Below, in pieces: positions 9,086 to 18,901 of a stretch of DNA of 33,895 nt. Positions within the stretch are counted from its first letter, which is position 1, and every line of letters begins with the position of its first letter. The stretch comes from Flavobacteriales bacterium (GTDB lineage: Bacteria; Bacteroidota; Bacteroidia; Flavobacteriales; Flavobacteriaceae): the NCBI GenBank assembly GCA_004321735.1, contig SGZB01000011.1, positions 1 through 33,895 on the forward strand, in the 5' to 3' direction. Under the pieces are notes generated by a model, which searched no databases, was not told the origin of the DNA, and saw nothing but the letters and a program-made list of their open reading frames with translations. The position numbers were made by a program, and so were the translations under genes.

Positions 9086-10954
9086 ATTCCAATTTAATCC
9101 AAATCTAAAGCTAGTATCCCTGTAGGGGTTAGTTGGTGTTGAGAAATACTTATTTCCAGTTAAACTAGAGTTAATGTGCTCAAAAATGAAAAACAATCTA
9201 GTTTGTCTAATTTTCGCATTAAGAAAAAAATCAATAATTGGGTATCCTCCTATTTTGATTTCATTTTGTACATGAAAAGTTGAAATAAGGGGATTGTACT
9301 CACTTGAGTAAAATTTTGAAAAGTATTTTGCAGTAAAACCTGTTTGAATATCTAATACATTTCTGAAAATTTTTTCTTCAAGATAAATTGATGATCTGGC
9401 TATAAAATCTGGTAAATTCAATACTTCTTTGACTTGATTTACCTTCTGAACTAGTAATGTATTATCTAGATTAAATTTTCCAAAACTAAAATTCTTATTG
9501 ACTTTGATCTTTGATATTTTAATTTCATTTGATGATACTTTTAATTTAGGAACAAAGTCATAATCAATATCTTTTCTTGTATCTATATAAAAATAATTTG
9601 ATATTGATGATAATGTCAACTCAAAAAGATCAAGAAATCTATTTGAAAAATTGATTTTAAGGGAATTATTATTTATCAACTTATTTTGATTATTCCAACC
9701 AACTAAATCATAAGAACTCTTGTAATAGTCATAAATAATACCTGGATGTGTTTCAACAGATGATAACTGAACAAACAAATTATTGATATTTTTAAATTTT
9801 AAAGAGAATAAGTATTTATTTCCTACTCGATCACCATTCATTTTTTTATCAATAGTTGCGGAAAAACTTAATGATTTAGTATTGTGAGATAGTTCGGCAA
9901 ATATCAAATTTGAATTATTTTTAATTTTTGAGTCTGTAGAATTAATTTCAAAAAATTCATAATTGAATCTTTTCAAACCGAACTTTATATTATCAAGCAA
10001 TAAAGATTTGGAATTAAGAAAAAATCTCGCGCTTGAAGTTCTAAATTTAAAACTATCGTTTATGGAATTTGAGCTTGTGCTTGGACCATAATATTCAGGA
10101 TTTATAATAGCTTGACTGTATGAATTATTTACAGTGGTGTAGTGAAAATCAAAACCTAAATTAAATTTATTCTTCCCTGCAAAATTAAAGTGATTTTCAG
10201 AATAAAATTCTCTCTTAAAAAATAGATTTTTTGCATCATCAAATTTTACATTTAATTTTGATTTCTCATTATATAATGGGTCTCCAGATTCAAAATTTTC
10301 TAAAGCAGTTTCAGTCAAACCTCCATTTTCTTTTTTTTCTAATTGTTGCGACAGGTAAAATGTTTTTGAATTAAATTTTTCAGAATTATAATTATATGTA
10401 AATCTAAAATGTTTTGATCCTGATAATGAGTTTTGATATTTCCCCAAAGAGCGTAATGCTTTGAATTCCAATGAAAAATTTAATTTTCTATTAATGTTTG
10501 TTGTAAATAAAGCATTTGTAAGTTGACCCTGAGAAAAAACTGTTTTAAATAAAAGTTCAGTGACTGGGTAAGCAACTTCATAAAATTGAACCTCACTTTT
10601 ATTGGTTAACAAAATATTATTTGCATTGTAGCCAAATGATAGTAAATTATTTTTTGAAGGATTGTATGTTAATTGATTATAAATTTGTCCAACATTATTG
10701 AGTTTTACTAACTCAAAATCATCTTTTCTTATATAATTGAACTTGTAAAATTTTTTTATTGTCAGTGAAGTATCGATATATGAAGTGTCATTTTCTATTG
10801 TAAACCTTTTTAACTTATTTACATCAAACTTAAATTTATCTATTGATAAGGAATCGCCAATATTAGAAATTGTTTTATTTAAAAAACCACCTCCAGTTTG
10901 TGAATACACAAATGAAAAAGAGAGAAATGCTAGTAGAATAAGAATTTTTCTCAA
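9074..10954 (-). CDS. Putative outer-membrane porin (Porin_10-like)
   Basis: A 626-residue secreted beta-strand-rich protein. The N-terminus, RKILILLAFLSFSFVYSQ, is a signal peptide with cleavage likely before QTGGGF. The conserved opening of the flavobacterial 'putative porin' family is recognisable: FNYIRKDDF near residue 75, NNVGQIYNQLTYNP, VAYPVTELLFKTVFSQGQ and LRSLGKYQN. The rest is alternating aromatic/polar strands expected of an outer-membrane barrel, ending in LNWNLFN. Its substrate is unknown. Start: a TAA stop lies two codons upstream and no ATG precedes the signal peptide, so the start is TTG at 10952-10954. It lies convergent to gltD and divergent from rnhB, as I recall from other flavobacterial genomes. 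Confidence 0.85.
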   Translation of the reverse strand: MRKILILLAFLSFSFVYSQTGGGFLNKTISNIGDSLSIDKFKFDVNKLKRFTIENDTSYIDTSLTIKKFYKFNYIRKDDFELVKLNNVGQIYNQLTYNPSKNNLLSFGYNANNILLTNKSEVQFYEVAYPVTELLFKTVFSQGQLTNALFTTNINRKLNFSLEFKALRSLGKYQNSLSGSKHFRFTYNYNSEKFNSKTFYLSQQLEKKENGGLTETALENFESGDPLYNEKSKLNVKFDDAKNLFFKREFYSENHFNFAGKNKFNLGFDFHYTTVNNSYSQAIINPEYYGPSTSSNSINDSFKFRTSSARFFLNSKSLLLDNIKFGLKRFNYEFFEINSTDSKIKNNSNLIFAELSHNTKSLSFSATIDKKMNGDRVGNKYLFSLKFKNINNLFVQLSSVETHPGIIYDYYKSSYDLVGWNNQNKLINNNSLKINFSNRFLDLFELTLSSISNYFYIDTRKDIDYDFVPKLKVSSNEIKISKIKVNKNFSFGKFNLDNTLLVQKVNQVKEVLNLPDFIARSSIYLEEKIFRNVLDIQTGFTAKYFSKFYSSEYNPLISTFHVQNEIKIGGYPIIDFFLNAKIRQTRLFFIFEHINSSLTGNKYFSTPTNPYRDTSFRFGLNWNLFN

Positions 10955-10988
10955 AACTTAAGATTTAAACAATTAATATATTTAATAG

Positions 10989-10996
10989 CAAATTTA
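10989..10996 (-). promoter_or_regulatory. -7 promoter box of the putative porin gene
   Basis: Read on minus, the sequence is TAAATTTG, matching TAnnTTTG exactly. It lies 34 nt upstream of the TTG start codon, giving a leader of about 28-30 nt. The -33 region would fall at the start of the divergent rnhB gene, and no clear TTG is seen there. AT-rich sequence makes chance matches likely. Confidence 0.4.
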
Positions 10997-11007
10997 AGCA
11001 ATGATGC

Positions 11008-11604
11008 ATGATTAAAAGTTATAATGAAAAAAAATTGATATGTGGGATTGATGAAGCTGGAAGAGGTGCATTAGCTGGACCAGTAACTATTTCAGCAGTG
11101 ATTTTACCAAAATCATATCATAATGAAAAGATTAAAGACTCTAAAAGACTATCTAAAAAAAAGAGATTAGAGTTGTTTAATGAAATAGTAAATGTTGCTA
11201 TTGACTTCTCCATTGTAAATATTGATGTACAAATAATTGATGAAACAAATATATTAGAATCAACTTTTTTAGGGATGAATCAATGCATTAATGAATTAAA
11301 AATCCTTCCTGATATTTATTTAATTGATGGAAATAAATTCAAATCTGAAAAAAAAATAAATTATAAATGTGTTGTAGGAGGCGATAATATTTATCAATCC
11401 ATTGCAGCCGCATCAATCCTAGCGAAAGTAAGCAGAGATATGAAGATGAAAAATCTAAACTATTTTTATCCAAAATTCAGCTTTAATGAACATAAGGGCT
11501 ATGGAACAAAAAAGCATATTCTAGCAATAAATAAATATGGATTATCACCAATTCATAGATTATCTTTTAAATTAAAAGGAAAACAGTTGTCTCTTAAAAT
11601 TTGA
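11008..11604 (+). CDS. rnhB: Ribonuclease HII
   Basis: A 198-residue cytosolic endonuclease that nicks RNA in RNA-DNA hybrids and at single ribonucleotides in DNA. The type 2 RNase H signature is clear: ICGIDEAGRGALAGPV holds the paired Asp-Glu metal ligands, DSKRLSKKKR follows, then the third acid in YLIDGNKF, and the last Asp in AAASILAKVSRD. EHKGYGTKKH near the C-terminus is also conserved. The ATG gives a normal short N-terminus; two nearby upstream ATG triplets are out of frame. A lipoprotein gene follows 19 nt downstream and is probably co-transcribed. Confidence 0.97.
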   Translation: MIKSYNEKKLICGIDEAGRGALAGPVTISAVILPKSYHNEKIKDSKRLSKKKRLELFNEIVNVAIDFSIVNIDVQIIDETNILESTFLGMNQCINELKILPDIYLIDGNKFKSEKKINYKCVVGGDNIYQSIAAASILAKVSRDMKMKNLNYFYPKFSFNEHKGYGTKKHILAINKYGLSPIHRLSFKLKGKQLSLKI

Positions 11605-11623
11605 GTTTATAATTTTACTTTGA

Positions 11624-13927
11624 ATGAAAAGAATCATTTTACTTTTTTTATTATGTTTTTCATGTCAAAATAACAAAGAGGATTTTAATTTAAATGTAAT
11701 ACCAGATAATCCGCTATACTTTATATCTATTGATTCTTACGATGACCTAAATTATAATGAAATAAGTTTTATAGATGATATATTAGATATCAATATTGCT
11801 AATGATAGTTTACTTGATTCATCAAGTGAAATCAGCTACAGTATCCATAAAATTGGTAAAGACAACTATGGAAAATTAATTTCATTCAATAATTCCAAAA
11901 AGATTTTTTTAAACAAATCAAAAGACTCATCATTATATGAAAACAAAAAAATCTACAATTTAAAACTTGATGAGTTGGAATATTATTATTTAAATAAAAA
12001 CAATAAACATATTTTTTCTGATAATATTATTTTATTAGAAAATTATATTAGAAATGCTAGTTTTAAAAGTAATTCTGAATCAAAAAACTTTTACAGACTT
12101 TTAGAATCTAAATCTGAAAATCTTTCTCTACTTGTATCTCAAAACTTTAAAAATCTAGATTTTAATGGTATTTCTATTAATATCGAAGAAATTTCAGATT
12201 GGGTGAATTTTGAATTTGATATTTCGAATAATGAAATTGCAATAATTGGAACATCAATTTTTGATAATAAATCAAATAGAATTATTAATCTTTTTAGAAA
12301 CAATAAACCTAAAAAATCTAATATTATTGAAATAATTCCTCAGAGAATTGAATCCATAAAATCAATAAGTTTTGATTATAATAATTTTCAAAATAATCTT
12401 AATAACAATTTTAATAATACTCAATACAACTTAGAACTCGACTCTTTTTACAGTAATATTAATGAACTAGTATATTATAATGAAAGTGGAGAATCAGTTC
12501 TTTTAATAGACAAAATCGATGAAGAAATTCTGTTTGATCTCAAATCAAAGAAAGAGAAGGTCTACAGAAATTTTGAAATATTTAAGTTAGATGAACAAAT
12601 CAGCGATTTAAGTAATCTTAAAGAATTTGATTTTATAAAGGATCTTAAATATTATTCAGTTATTGAATCCAACCTTATCTTATCAACTAATATAGGTCCA
12701 ATTGAAGAAATAATCTTTGAATATAAAAGTGGAAATAACCTTATATATGAAGAAAAATTTATTGAATTTAATAAAAGTATACCAACTAAGAATTCTTCGT
12801 ATGAACTTTTTAAAATTAATAACCCAGATGAAAAAATGCCCTTTTGGTTTAAGACAATCAATGCTAGAGATTCCATCAATTATGTAACATACTTTTCAAA
12901 AACCTTAAGCAAAGAGTCAGAAAAAAAAATAGAATTAATTTTTAATAGATCGTTTGATAGTAAAATAATATCTGCACCTAATCTTGTTAATAATTACAGA
13001 ACAGGGAACAATAATATCATTTTTCAAGATGAAAATTTAGAAGTTAAATTATTAGATTCTGATGGAAACATGCTTTGGAAAAAAAAATTAGACAAGAGAA
13101 TTATAAGTGAAATATTTCAAGTTGATACGTATAAAAATAAAAGATTACAATTCTTATTTGCTACAACAAATGAAATTATTCTAATGGATATTAAAGGAAA
13201 TATTGTTTATTCTTTAAAATTTAGAGAAAATAATGCCGTAAAGTTTTTATCAAAATTTGATTATGATAATAATAAAAACTATAGGTATTTGATTGTTACT
13301 GAAAATGAAACTAGAATGATAGATTCCAAATTTAAAACCGTTAAAGGATTTAAAGCAAAACATGATAAGAATATTAGTGAACCCTATAAACATATCAGAG
13401 TTTCAAATAGAGATTATATTGTTGGTAAAAATTCAAATGGTAAAGTCTCTATTTTGAATAGAAGAGGTGCTGATAGAATTAAATTAGCTAAAGATTTAAC
13501 TTTTAGCAGTCATTTACATGAATATGAAAATGGAATGATTGGACTACTTTCCTCTAATGAACTCATTAAAATTAATCTTTCAGGAAAAATTTCAAGAGAC
13601 TACAGTTCAAATAAAGAAAATCAAATAAATGCCAATAATAAAACTATTGTTTCATATAATGACAATAAAATGACAATTAATGGTCTTTCATATGACTTAC
13701 CTTTTGCTACTTACGATAACTTATCAATTTTCAAAACACAGAACAAGTCCTACTACTCTATTATTGATCAAGAAAATAATAAAGTTTACTTGTATGATGA
13801 TTCGGGTTTAATTGATGGATTTCCGTTATTTACTAGTTCAAATATTGATATTAACGAATATGGCAACAAAAAATTTATAACATTTCTAGGCGATAGTTCA
13901 GAATTAGTTCTCTATTCAATCAACTAA
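11624..13927 (+). CDS. Lipoprotein of unknown function, C-terminal propeller-like repeats
   Basis: 767 residues. The N-terminus MKRIILLFLLCFSCQ is a lipoprotein signal with a relaxed lipobox, cleaved before Cys14. The protein is rich in Asn, Ser, Lys and Ile and has few Cys. Residues of about 20-450 form a mixed alpha/beta region I cannot place. From about 460 to the end, short beta repeats carry 'x-D-x-x-G-x' turns (LLDSDGNMLWKKKL, ILMDIKGNIVYSL, SILNRRGADRIKL, YLYDDSGLIDGFPLF), like blades of a PQQ-type beta-propeller. No catalytic motif is visible. Position next to rnhB suggests the conserved but uncharacterised envelope protein found there in Flavobacteriia (from memory, not checked). The last 12 bases overlap the end of lipB. 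Confidence 0.8.
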   Translation: MKRIILLFLLCFSCQNNKEDFNLNVIPDNPLYFISIDSYDDLNYNEISFIDDILDINIANDSLLDSSSEISYSIHKIGKDNYGKLISFNNSKKIFLNKSKDSSLYENKKIYNLKLDELEYYYLNKNNKHIFSDNIILLENYIRNASFKSNSESKNFYRLLESKSENLSLLVSQNFKNLDFNGISINIEEISDWVNFEFDISNNEIAIIGTSIFDNKSNRIINLFRNNKPKKSNIIEIIPQRIESIKSISFDYNNFQNNLNNNFNNTQYNLELDSFYSNINELVYYNESGESVLLIDKIDEEILFDLKSKKEKVYRNFEIFKLDEQISDLSNLKEFDFIKDLKYYSVIESNLILSTNIGPIEEIIFEYKSGNNLIYEEKFIEFNKSIPTKNSSYELFKINNPDEKMPFWFKTINARDSINYVTYFSKTLSKESEKKIELIFNRSFDSKIISAPNLVNNYRTGNNNIIFQDENLEVKLLDSDGNMLWKKKLDKRIISEIFQVDTYKNKRLQFLFATTNEIILMDIKGNIVYSLKFRENNAVKFLSKFDYDNNKNYRYLIVTENETRMIDSKFKTVKGFKAKHDKNISEPYKHIRVSNRDYIVGKNSNGKVSILNRRGADRIKLAKDLTFSSHLHEYENGMIGLLSSNELIKINLSGKISRDYSSNKENQINANNKTIVSYNDNKMTINGLSYDLPFATYDNLSIFKTQNKSYYSIIDQENNKVYLYDDSGLIDGFPLFTSSNIDINEYGNKKFITFLGDSSELVLYSIN

Positions 13928-14626
13928 AATTGAATTAAATATCTCCAAAAAATTTTTTGTAAATATTTTCGAAACACTTTCCAATGAGATTGATTCTTGA
14001 ATCTCATTTTTTATAGATGTAACATTTCTATTTTCTAAGCCACATGGTACAATTCCATTAAAAAATTCAAGATCACAATTAACATTTAATGCTAAGCCAT
14101 GCATTGTTACCCATCGACTAACTTTCACACCCATAGCACATATTTTTCTTTCAGATTTTTTACCTACATCTAACCAAACACCTGTTTTATTAGGGTTTTT
14201 TGATGAATGTATATTTAAATCTTTCAAAGTATTTATTACAACTAATTCTAAAAATCTTAAATATTTATGTATGTCAGTAAAAAAATTTTCTAAGTCTAGA
14301 ATAGGATAAATAACTAGCTGGCCTGGTCCATGATAAGTTATATCACCACCTCTGGAAGTTTCATGAAATTGAATATTTTTTGCTTTTAGTTCGCTTTTAG
14401 AGTATAATAAATTTTCACTGTTTCCACTTTTCCCTAATGTATATACATGATCATGTTCAACAATTACCAAATAGTTTGGAGTGAGTTTATTTAAATTATT
14501 TTTTCTATTAAAAAGTTTAATATCAATAATTTCTTTTTGAAGTTTTTTCTGTAAATCAACGCACTTCGAATAATCGATATTACCTAAACTTAAAATCTTT
14601 ACTTGATTGTTTTTTTTATACTCCAT
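13916..14626 (-). CDS. lipB: Octanoyl-[ACP]:protein N-octanoyltransferase
   Basis: A 236-residue cytosolic enzyme that moves octanoate from acyl carrier protein to the lipoyl domains of 2-oxoacid dehydrogenases and the glycine cleavage H protein, the first step of lipoate synthesis. It contains EHDHVYTLGKSG, the signature SRGGDITYHGPGQLVIYPI, the catalytic Lys168 in CAMGVKVSRW, HGLALNVN, and the nucleophile Cys195 in GIVPCGLENR. Length is normal for the family. The start is ATG 14626. No lipA is in the window. Confidence 0.96.
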   Translation of the reverse strand: MEYKKNNQVKILSLGNIDYSKCVDLQKKLQKEIIDIKLFNRKNNLNKLTPNYLVIVEHDHVYTLGKSGNSENLLYSKSELKAKNIQFHETSRGGDITYHGPGQLVIYPILDLENFFTDIHKYLRFLELVVINTLKDLNIHSSKNPNKTGVWLDVGKKSERKICAMGVKVSRWVTMHGLALNVNCDLEFFNGIVPCGLENRNVTSIKNEIQESISLESVSKIFTKNFLEIFNSILVD

Positions 14627-14677
14627 TAATTCTATGTAAAATTAAAAAATTGATAAGTATTGTAAATGTTATATCGC

Positions 14678-14685
14678 TATATTTG
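14678..14685 (+). promoter_or_regulatory. -7 promoter box of lysS
   Basis: TATATTTG is an exact TAnnTTTG match and the same octamer as in front of both tRNA genes. Only 8 nt separate it from the lysS ATG, so the mRNA would have an extremely short or absent 5' leader. TTG triplets at 14650 and 14660 are not at the ideal -33 distance. Confidence 0.6.
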
Positions 14686-14693
14686 AAAAACAT

Positions 14694-16388
14694 ATGGCAA
14701 ATCTTTCAGAACAAGAGATAATTAGAAGAGAGAAACTTGAGAAGATTAGAGAATTAGGTATTAATCCCTATCCCGCCGATTTGTATCCAGTAACTCATTT
14801 ATCAGAGCAAATAAAATCCAATTTTATTGAAAATGAAAAGGTTGTAATTGCCGGAAGGTTAATGTCTAGAAGAATTCAAGGTAAAGCAAGCTTTGCTGAA
14901 TTATTAGACAGTAAAGGAAAAATACAAGTATATTTTAACAGAGATGAAATTTGTCCAGAAGAAGACAAAATGAAATATAATGAGCTTTACAAGAAGCTCT
15001 TAGATATTGGAGATTTCATAGGTATTGAAGGTGAATTATTTACAACCCAAGTGGGAGAAAAAACAGTTTTGGTAAAAGATTTTAAACTGCTTTCAAAATC
15101 AATTAGACCCTTGCCGCTACCAAAGACTGATTCTGAAGGTAACATATATGATGAGTTTAACGATCCTGAACAGAGATACAGAATGAGGTATGTTGATTTA
15201 ATAGTAAATCAACATGTTAAGGAAACATTTATTAAGAGGAGTAAGATTGTTTCATCAATAAGAGAATTTTTGCTTGACTTGAATTATCTAGAGGTTGAAA
15301 CCCCCATATTACAACCTATACCTGGTGGGGCAGCTGCAAAACCATTTATAACTCATCATAATGCACTTAATATCCCTCTTTATATGCGAATTGCAAATGA
15401 ACTTTATCTAAAGAGATTAATTGTTGGGGGATTTGATGGAGTATTTGAATTTGCAAAAGATTTTCGTAATGAAGGAATGGATAGAACACATAATCCTGAG
15501 TTTACTAATCTTGAATTTTATGTAGCATACAAAGATTACAATTGGATGATGAACACTACAGAAAAATTACTTGAAAAAGTTGCTGTAGATTTATACGGTC
15601 ATAGTAAAGTAAATTACGGTAATAACACAATTGAGTTTAAAGGTCCTTACAAGAAAATTAGCATATTAGATTCAATTAAAGAAAACACAGGATTTGACTT
15701 GAGTAATTCCAGCGAGGAGGAAACATTTAAAATTGCTAAAGAACTGGGGGTTGAAATTGATGAAACAATGGGCAAGGGTAAAATTATTGATGAAATTTTT
15801 GGTGATAAATGCGAATCAAAGTATATACAACCAACCTTCATTATTGATTATCCTAAAGAAATGAGCCCATTAACAAAGGAACATAGAACTAATCCTGAAT
15901 TGACTGAAAGGTTTGAACTATTAATTAATGGAAGTGAAATAGCAAATTCCTATTCTGAATTAAATGACCCAATAGATCAACTTAATAGATTCGAGGATCA
16001 ATTGAAACTTTCGGAAAAAGGTGATGAAGAAGCAATGTTCATAGATCATGATTTTGTGAAATCCCTTGAATATGGTATGCCGCCAACCTCAGGAATTGGA
16101 ATTGGAATTGACAGGTTAGTTATGTTATTAACAAATAATAGATCAATTCAAGAAGTTTTATTTTTCCCGCAGATGAAGCCGATAATAAAACAACCGGAAT
16201 TGAGTGAAGATGCAAAATCAGTTTTTGAAATATTAAAAGAATTTGAAAGAATTGATTTATCGATTTTAAAAGAAAAATCCCAGCTCAGTAATAAAAAATG
16301 GGATAAATCAATAAAAGAACTTAACTCTAAATCAATTGCTAAGGTCGTAAAAGGTTCAAATGGAAAGCTAGAAGTTTTTCTTAATTAA
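14694..16388 (+). CDS. lysS: Lysyl-tRNA synthetase, class II
   Basis: 564 residues. It charges tRNA-Lys in the cytosol. The N-terminal OB-fold anticodon-binding domain includes VIAGRLMSRRIQGKASFAEL. The class II catalytic core shows motif 1 around the conserved Pro in VETPILQPIPGGAAA, motif 2 (FEFAKDFRNEGMDRTHNPEF), and motif 3 (GIGIGIDRLVMLLTNN). About 65 residues follow the core end MKPIIKQPE; this C-terminal extension is usual in Bacteroidota LysRS, which is why the protein exceeds the roughly 500 residues of the E. coli enzyme. A perfect -7 box ends 8 nt before the ATG. Confidence 0.97.
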   Translation: MANLSEQEIIRREKLEKIRELGINPYPADLYPVTHLSEQIKSNFIENEKVVIAGRLMSRRIQGKASFAELLDSKGKIQVYFNRDEICPEEDKMKYNELYKKLLDIGDFIGIEGELFTTQVGEKTVLVKDFKLLSKSIRPLPLPKTDSEGNIYDEFNDPEQRYRMRYVDLIVNQHVKETFIKRSKIVSSIREFLLDLNYLEVETPILQPIPGGAAAKPFITHHNALNIPLYMRIANELYLKRLIVGGFDGVFEFAKDFRNEGMDRTHNPEFTNLEFYVAYKDYNWMMNTTEKLLEKVAVDLYGHSKVNYGNNTIEFKGPYKKISILDSIKENTGFDLSNSSEEETFKIAKELGVEIDETMGKGKIIDEIFGDKCESKYIQPTFIIDYPKEMSPLTKEHRTNPELTERFELLINGSEIANSYSELNDPIDQLNRFEDQLKLSEKGDEEAMFIDHDFVKSLEYGMPPTSGIGIGIDRLVMLLTNNRSIQEVLFFPQMKPIIKQPELSEDAKSVFEILKEFERIDLSILKEKSQLSNKKWDKSIKELNSKSIAKVVKGSNGKLEVFLN

Positions 16389-16444
16389 TATATTTATTTG
16401 ACAGTTTTCCTTACATTTAAAAATTACAACTATTTTTTATAAAT

Positions 16445-18901
16445 ATGAGAAATTATTCAATATTTAAAACTAGTATCACAGTAATTGCTATGCTAGTGAG
16501 TTTTTCAACTTTTTCACAAAAAAAAGATGACTCAAAAAAGGATACTAAAAAAGAGAAGACCTATAGTGACATAATTACAGATAAAGCTGTTACTGATAAT
16601 GGTTTATTCGATGTTCACAAAATTGATGATAAATATTTTTATGAAATAAACGACAGTCTATTAGGAAGAGACATGATGATGGTTACAAGGGTTGTAAAAA
16701 TGGCCACTGAACTTCCACTGAGCCGTCATAAGATGAGTGAACAAGTTTTAAAATGGGAAAAGTTTGACAACAATATTCTACTAAAGCAAGCATCTTATTC
16801 AAAGTTTGCTAATGATTCATTACCAATTAGTATAGCCGTATCAAACTCAAACTTTGAACCTATTATTGCAAGCTTTAAGATTTCTGTAAAAAACAAGGAT
16901 AAAAACTCATATGTAATTGATGTAACTAGCCTTTACAAAAACGATGTAAAAATGTTTGGCTTTCCTCAGTCAACAAGAAAAACATATAAGATTTCTAGTT
17001 TAGACTCTAAGCTTTCATTTATTGAATCTATTAGAAGTTTTCCGTTGAACATTGAAACTAAACATATAAAAACTTATAAATCTTCAGATTCTAGAAATGG
17101 CCAAATTTCTATGGTTTTAAATAATTCAATGGTCCTTTTACCTAAAGAACCTATGAGAAGAAGATATTTTGATGAAAGAGTAGGATGGTTTACAAGTTCA
17201 CAAACTGACTATGGAATTGATAATCAAGAAGCTGAAACCGTAAGGTATCTGGATAGATGGAGATTGGAGGTAAAAGATGAGGATATTGAAAAATTTAAAA
17301 GTGGTGAATTAGTTGAACCAAAAAAACCAATTATCTATTACCTTGATCCTGCTACACCTAAAAAATGGAGAAAGTATTTAAAAGATGGTATTGAGGATTG
17401 GAATGTTGCTTTTGAAGCTGCTGGTTTTAAAAATGCTGTAATTGTAAAATATCCACCTACAAAAGAAGAGGATCCTGATTGGAGCCCTGAGGATGTTAGG
17501 TACTCAACTGTAAGATATCTAGCATCTCCGACACTTAATGCTAATGGACCACATGTTAGTGATCCTAGATCTGGAGAAATTATAGAATCTGATATCAATT
17601 GGTATCATAATGTAATGAAGCTTTTAAGAAATTGGTATTTTGTTCAAACTGCAGCTGTAAATCCAGATGCTAGAGGAGTCGAATTTAAAAATGAAGTTAT
17701 GGGAGAACTTATAAGATTTGTTTCGTCTCATGAGTTTGGTCATACTATTGGACTGCCTCATAACATGGGAAGCAGTAGTGCATATCCAGTGGATTCTTTG
17801 AGATCTGCAACTTTTACAAAAAAATATGGAACTGCCCCTTCAATAATGGATTATGCAAGATTTAATTATGTTGCTCAGCCTGGTGACGAAGGTGTGGCAT
17901 TAATGCCTTCCGACTGGGATACTCCTAATGTTGGTGTGTATGATATATATGCTGTCAAGTGGGGTTATAAACCAATTTTGGATGTTACACATGAGGAAGA
18001 AAAATCTATCCTTCAAAGCTGGATTACTGAAAAAGCAGATGATTTAAAGTATCGTTTTGGAAGCGCAGGAATTGATCCAAGTTCACAAACTGAAGATCTT
18101 GGAGATAACGCTGTCAAAGCCAGTGAATATGGAATTGCTAACCTAAAGAGGATTATGCCTAATCTTATTGAATGGACAACTGAAGATGGTGAAACTTATG
18201 ACGAGCTTGAGTATATGTACAATCAAGTTCTTGGCCAATTTAGAAGGTACATGGGACATGTAGCCAATAATATAGGAGGTGTATATCAATATTATAAAAC
18301 AGCAGATCAGGACGGTGCTGTATATACTCATGTAAGTAAAGAACACCAAAAAGCATGTGTCAATTTTCTAAATAATCACTTATTCAATACTCCTTACTGG
18401 ATGATTGAAAAAGACATTTTAAACAAAATTGAGTTTGCTGGAATGACCAATAGAATAAGAACAGTTCAATCTAGTTATTTAAATAACATATTAGATTTCG
18501 GGAAAATGGCAAGAATGATAGAAAATGAAGCCTTAAACGGAAACAATGCATATACTCTTGAAAACTTTATGAATGATGTTAAAAATGGAATATGGTCAGA
18601 ATTAAGAAATGGAAAGAAAATTGATGTTTATAGAAGAAATCTTCAAAGAACCTACATCCAGAGATTAGGGTATATAATGGCAAATGAACAACCTAGAAGA
18701 CAAGGGTCTTTTTGGGCTAATTATACAACACCAGTTAATGTAGCTGTTTCAGATATTAGATCATCAACTTTAGGAACACTTTTAAATTTAAGAAAAGAAC
18801 TTTCTAAATCTGTGAAGAAATATTCTGATCAAAACACTAAAAATCATTTAAACTACTGTATTGGATTAATAAACAATGCTTTAAATCCTAAATCATCTTA
18901 G
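16445..18901 (+). CDS. Secreted zinc-dependent metalloprotease (DUF5117/DUF4953 type)
   Basis: 818 residues. The N-terminus has a signal peptide ending near TFSQ, followed by a Lys/Asp-rich linker. The metzincin-type zinc site HEFGHTIGLPH begins at His429, with Glu430 as the catalytic base and His433 and His439 as further ligands. SIMDYARFNY, about 45 residues later, could be the Met-turn. Upstream, DERVGWFTSSQTDYG and RWRLEV are typical of this long bacteroidotal family, which carries DUF5118, DUF5117 and DUF4953 domains. It probably degrades peptides in the periplasm or outside the cell; the substrate is unknown. It lies 56 nt after lysS. The end overlaps the convergent glucosaminidase gene by 4 bases. 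Confidence 0.88.
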   Translation: MRNYSIFKTSITVIAMLVSFSTFSQKKDDSKKDTKKEKTYSDIITDKAVTDNGLFDVHKIDDKYFYEINDSLLGRDMMMVTRVVKMATELPLSRHKMSEQVLKWEKFDNNILLKQASYSKFANDSLPISIAVSNSNFEPIIASFKISVKNKDKNSYVIDVTSLYKNDVKMFGFPQSTRKTYKISSLDSKLSFIESIRSFPLNIETKHIKTYKSSDSRNGQISMVLNNSMVLLPKEPMRRRYFDERVGWFTSSQTDYGIDNQEAETVRYLDRWRLEVKDEDIEKFKSGELVEPKKPIIYYLDPATPKKWRKYLKDGIEDWNVAFEAAGFKNAVIVKYPPTKEEDPDWSPEDVRYSTVRYLASPTLNANGPHVSDPRSGEIIESDINWYHNVMKLLRNWYFVQTAAVNPDARGVEFKNEVMGELIRFVSSHEFGHTIGLPHNMGSSSAYPVDSLRSATFTKKYGTAPSIMDYARFNYVAQPGDEGVALMPSDWDTPNVGVYDIYAVKWGYKPILDVTHEEEKSILQSWITEKADDLKYRFGSAGIDPSSQTEDLGDNAVKASEYGIANLKRIMPNLIEWTTEDGETYDELEYMYNQVLGQFRRYMGHVANNIGGVYQYYKTADQDGAVYTHVSKEHQKACVNFLNNHLFNTPYWMIEKDILNKIEFAGMTNRIRTVQSSYLNNILDFGKMARMIENEALNGNNAYTLENFMNDVKNGIWSELRNGKKIDVYRRNLQRTYIQRLGYIMANEQPRRQGSFWANYTTPVNVAVSDIRSSTLGTLLNLRKELSKSVKKYSDQNTKNHLNYCIGLINNALNPKSS

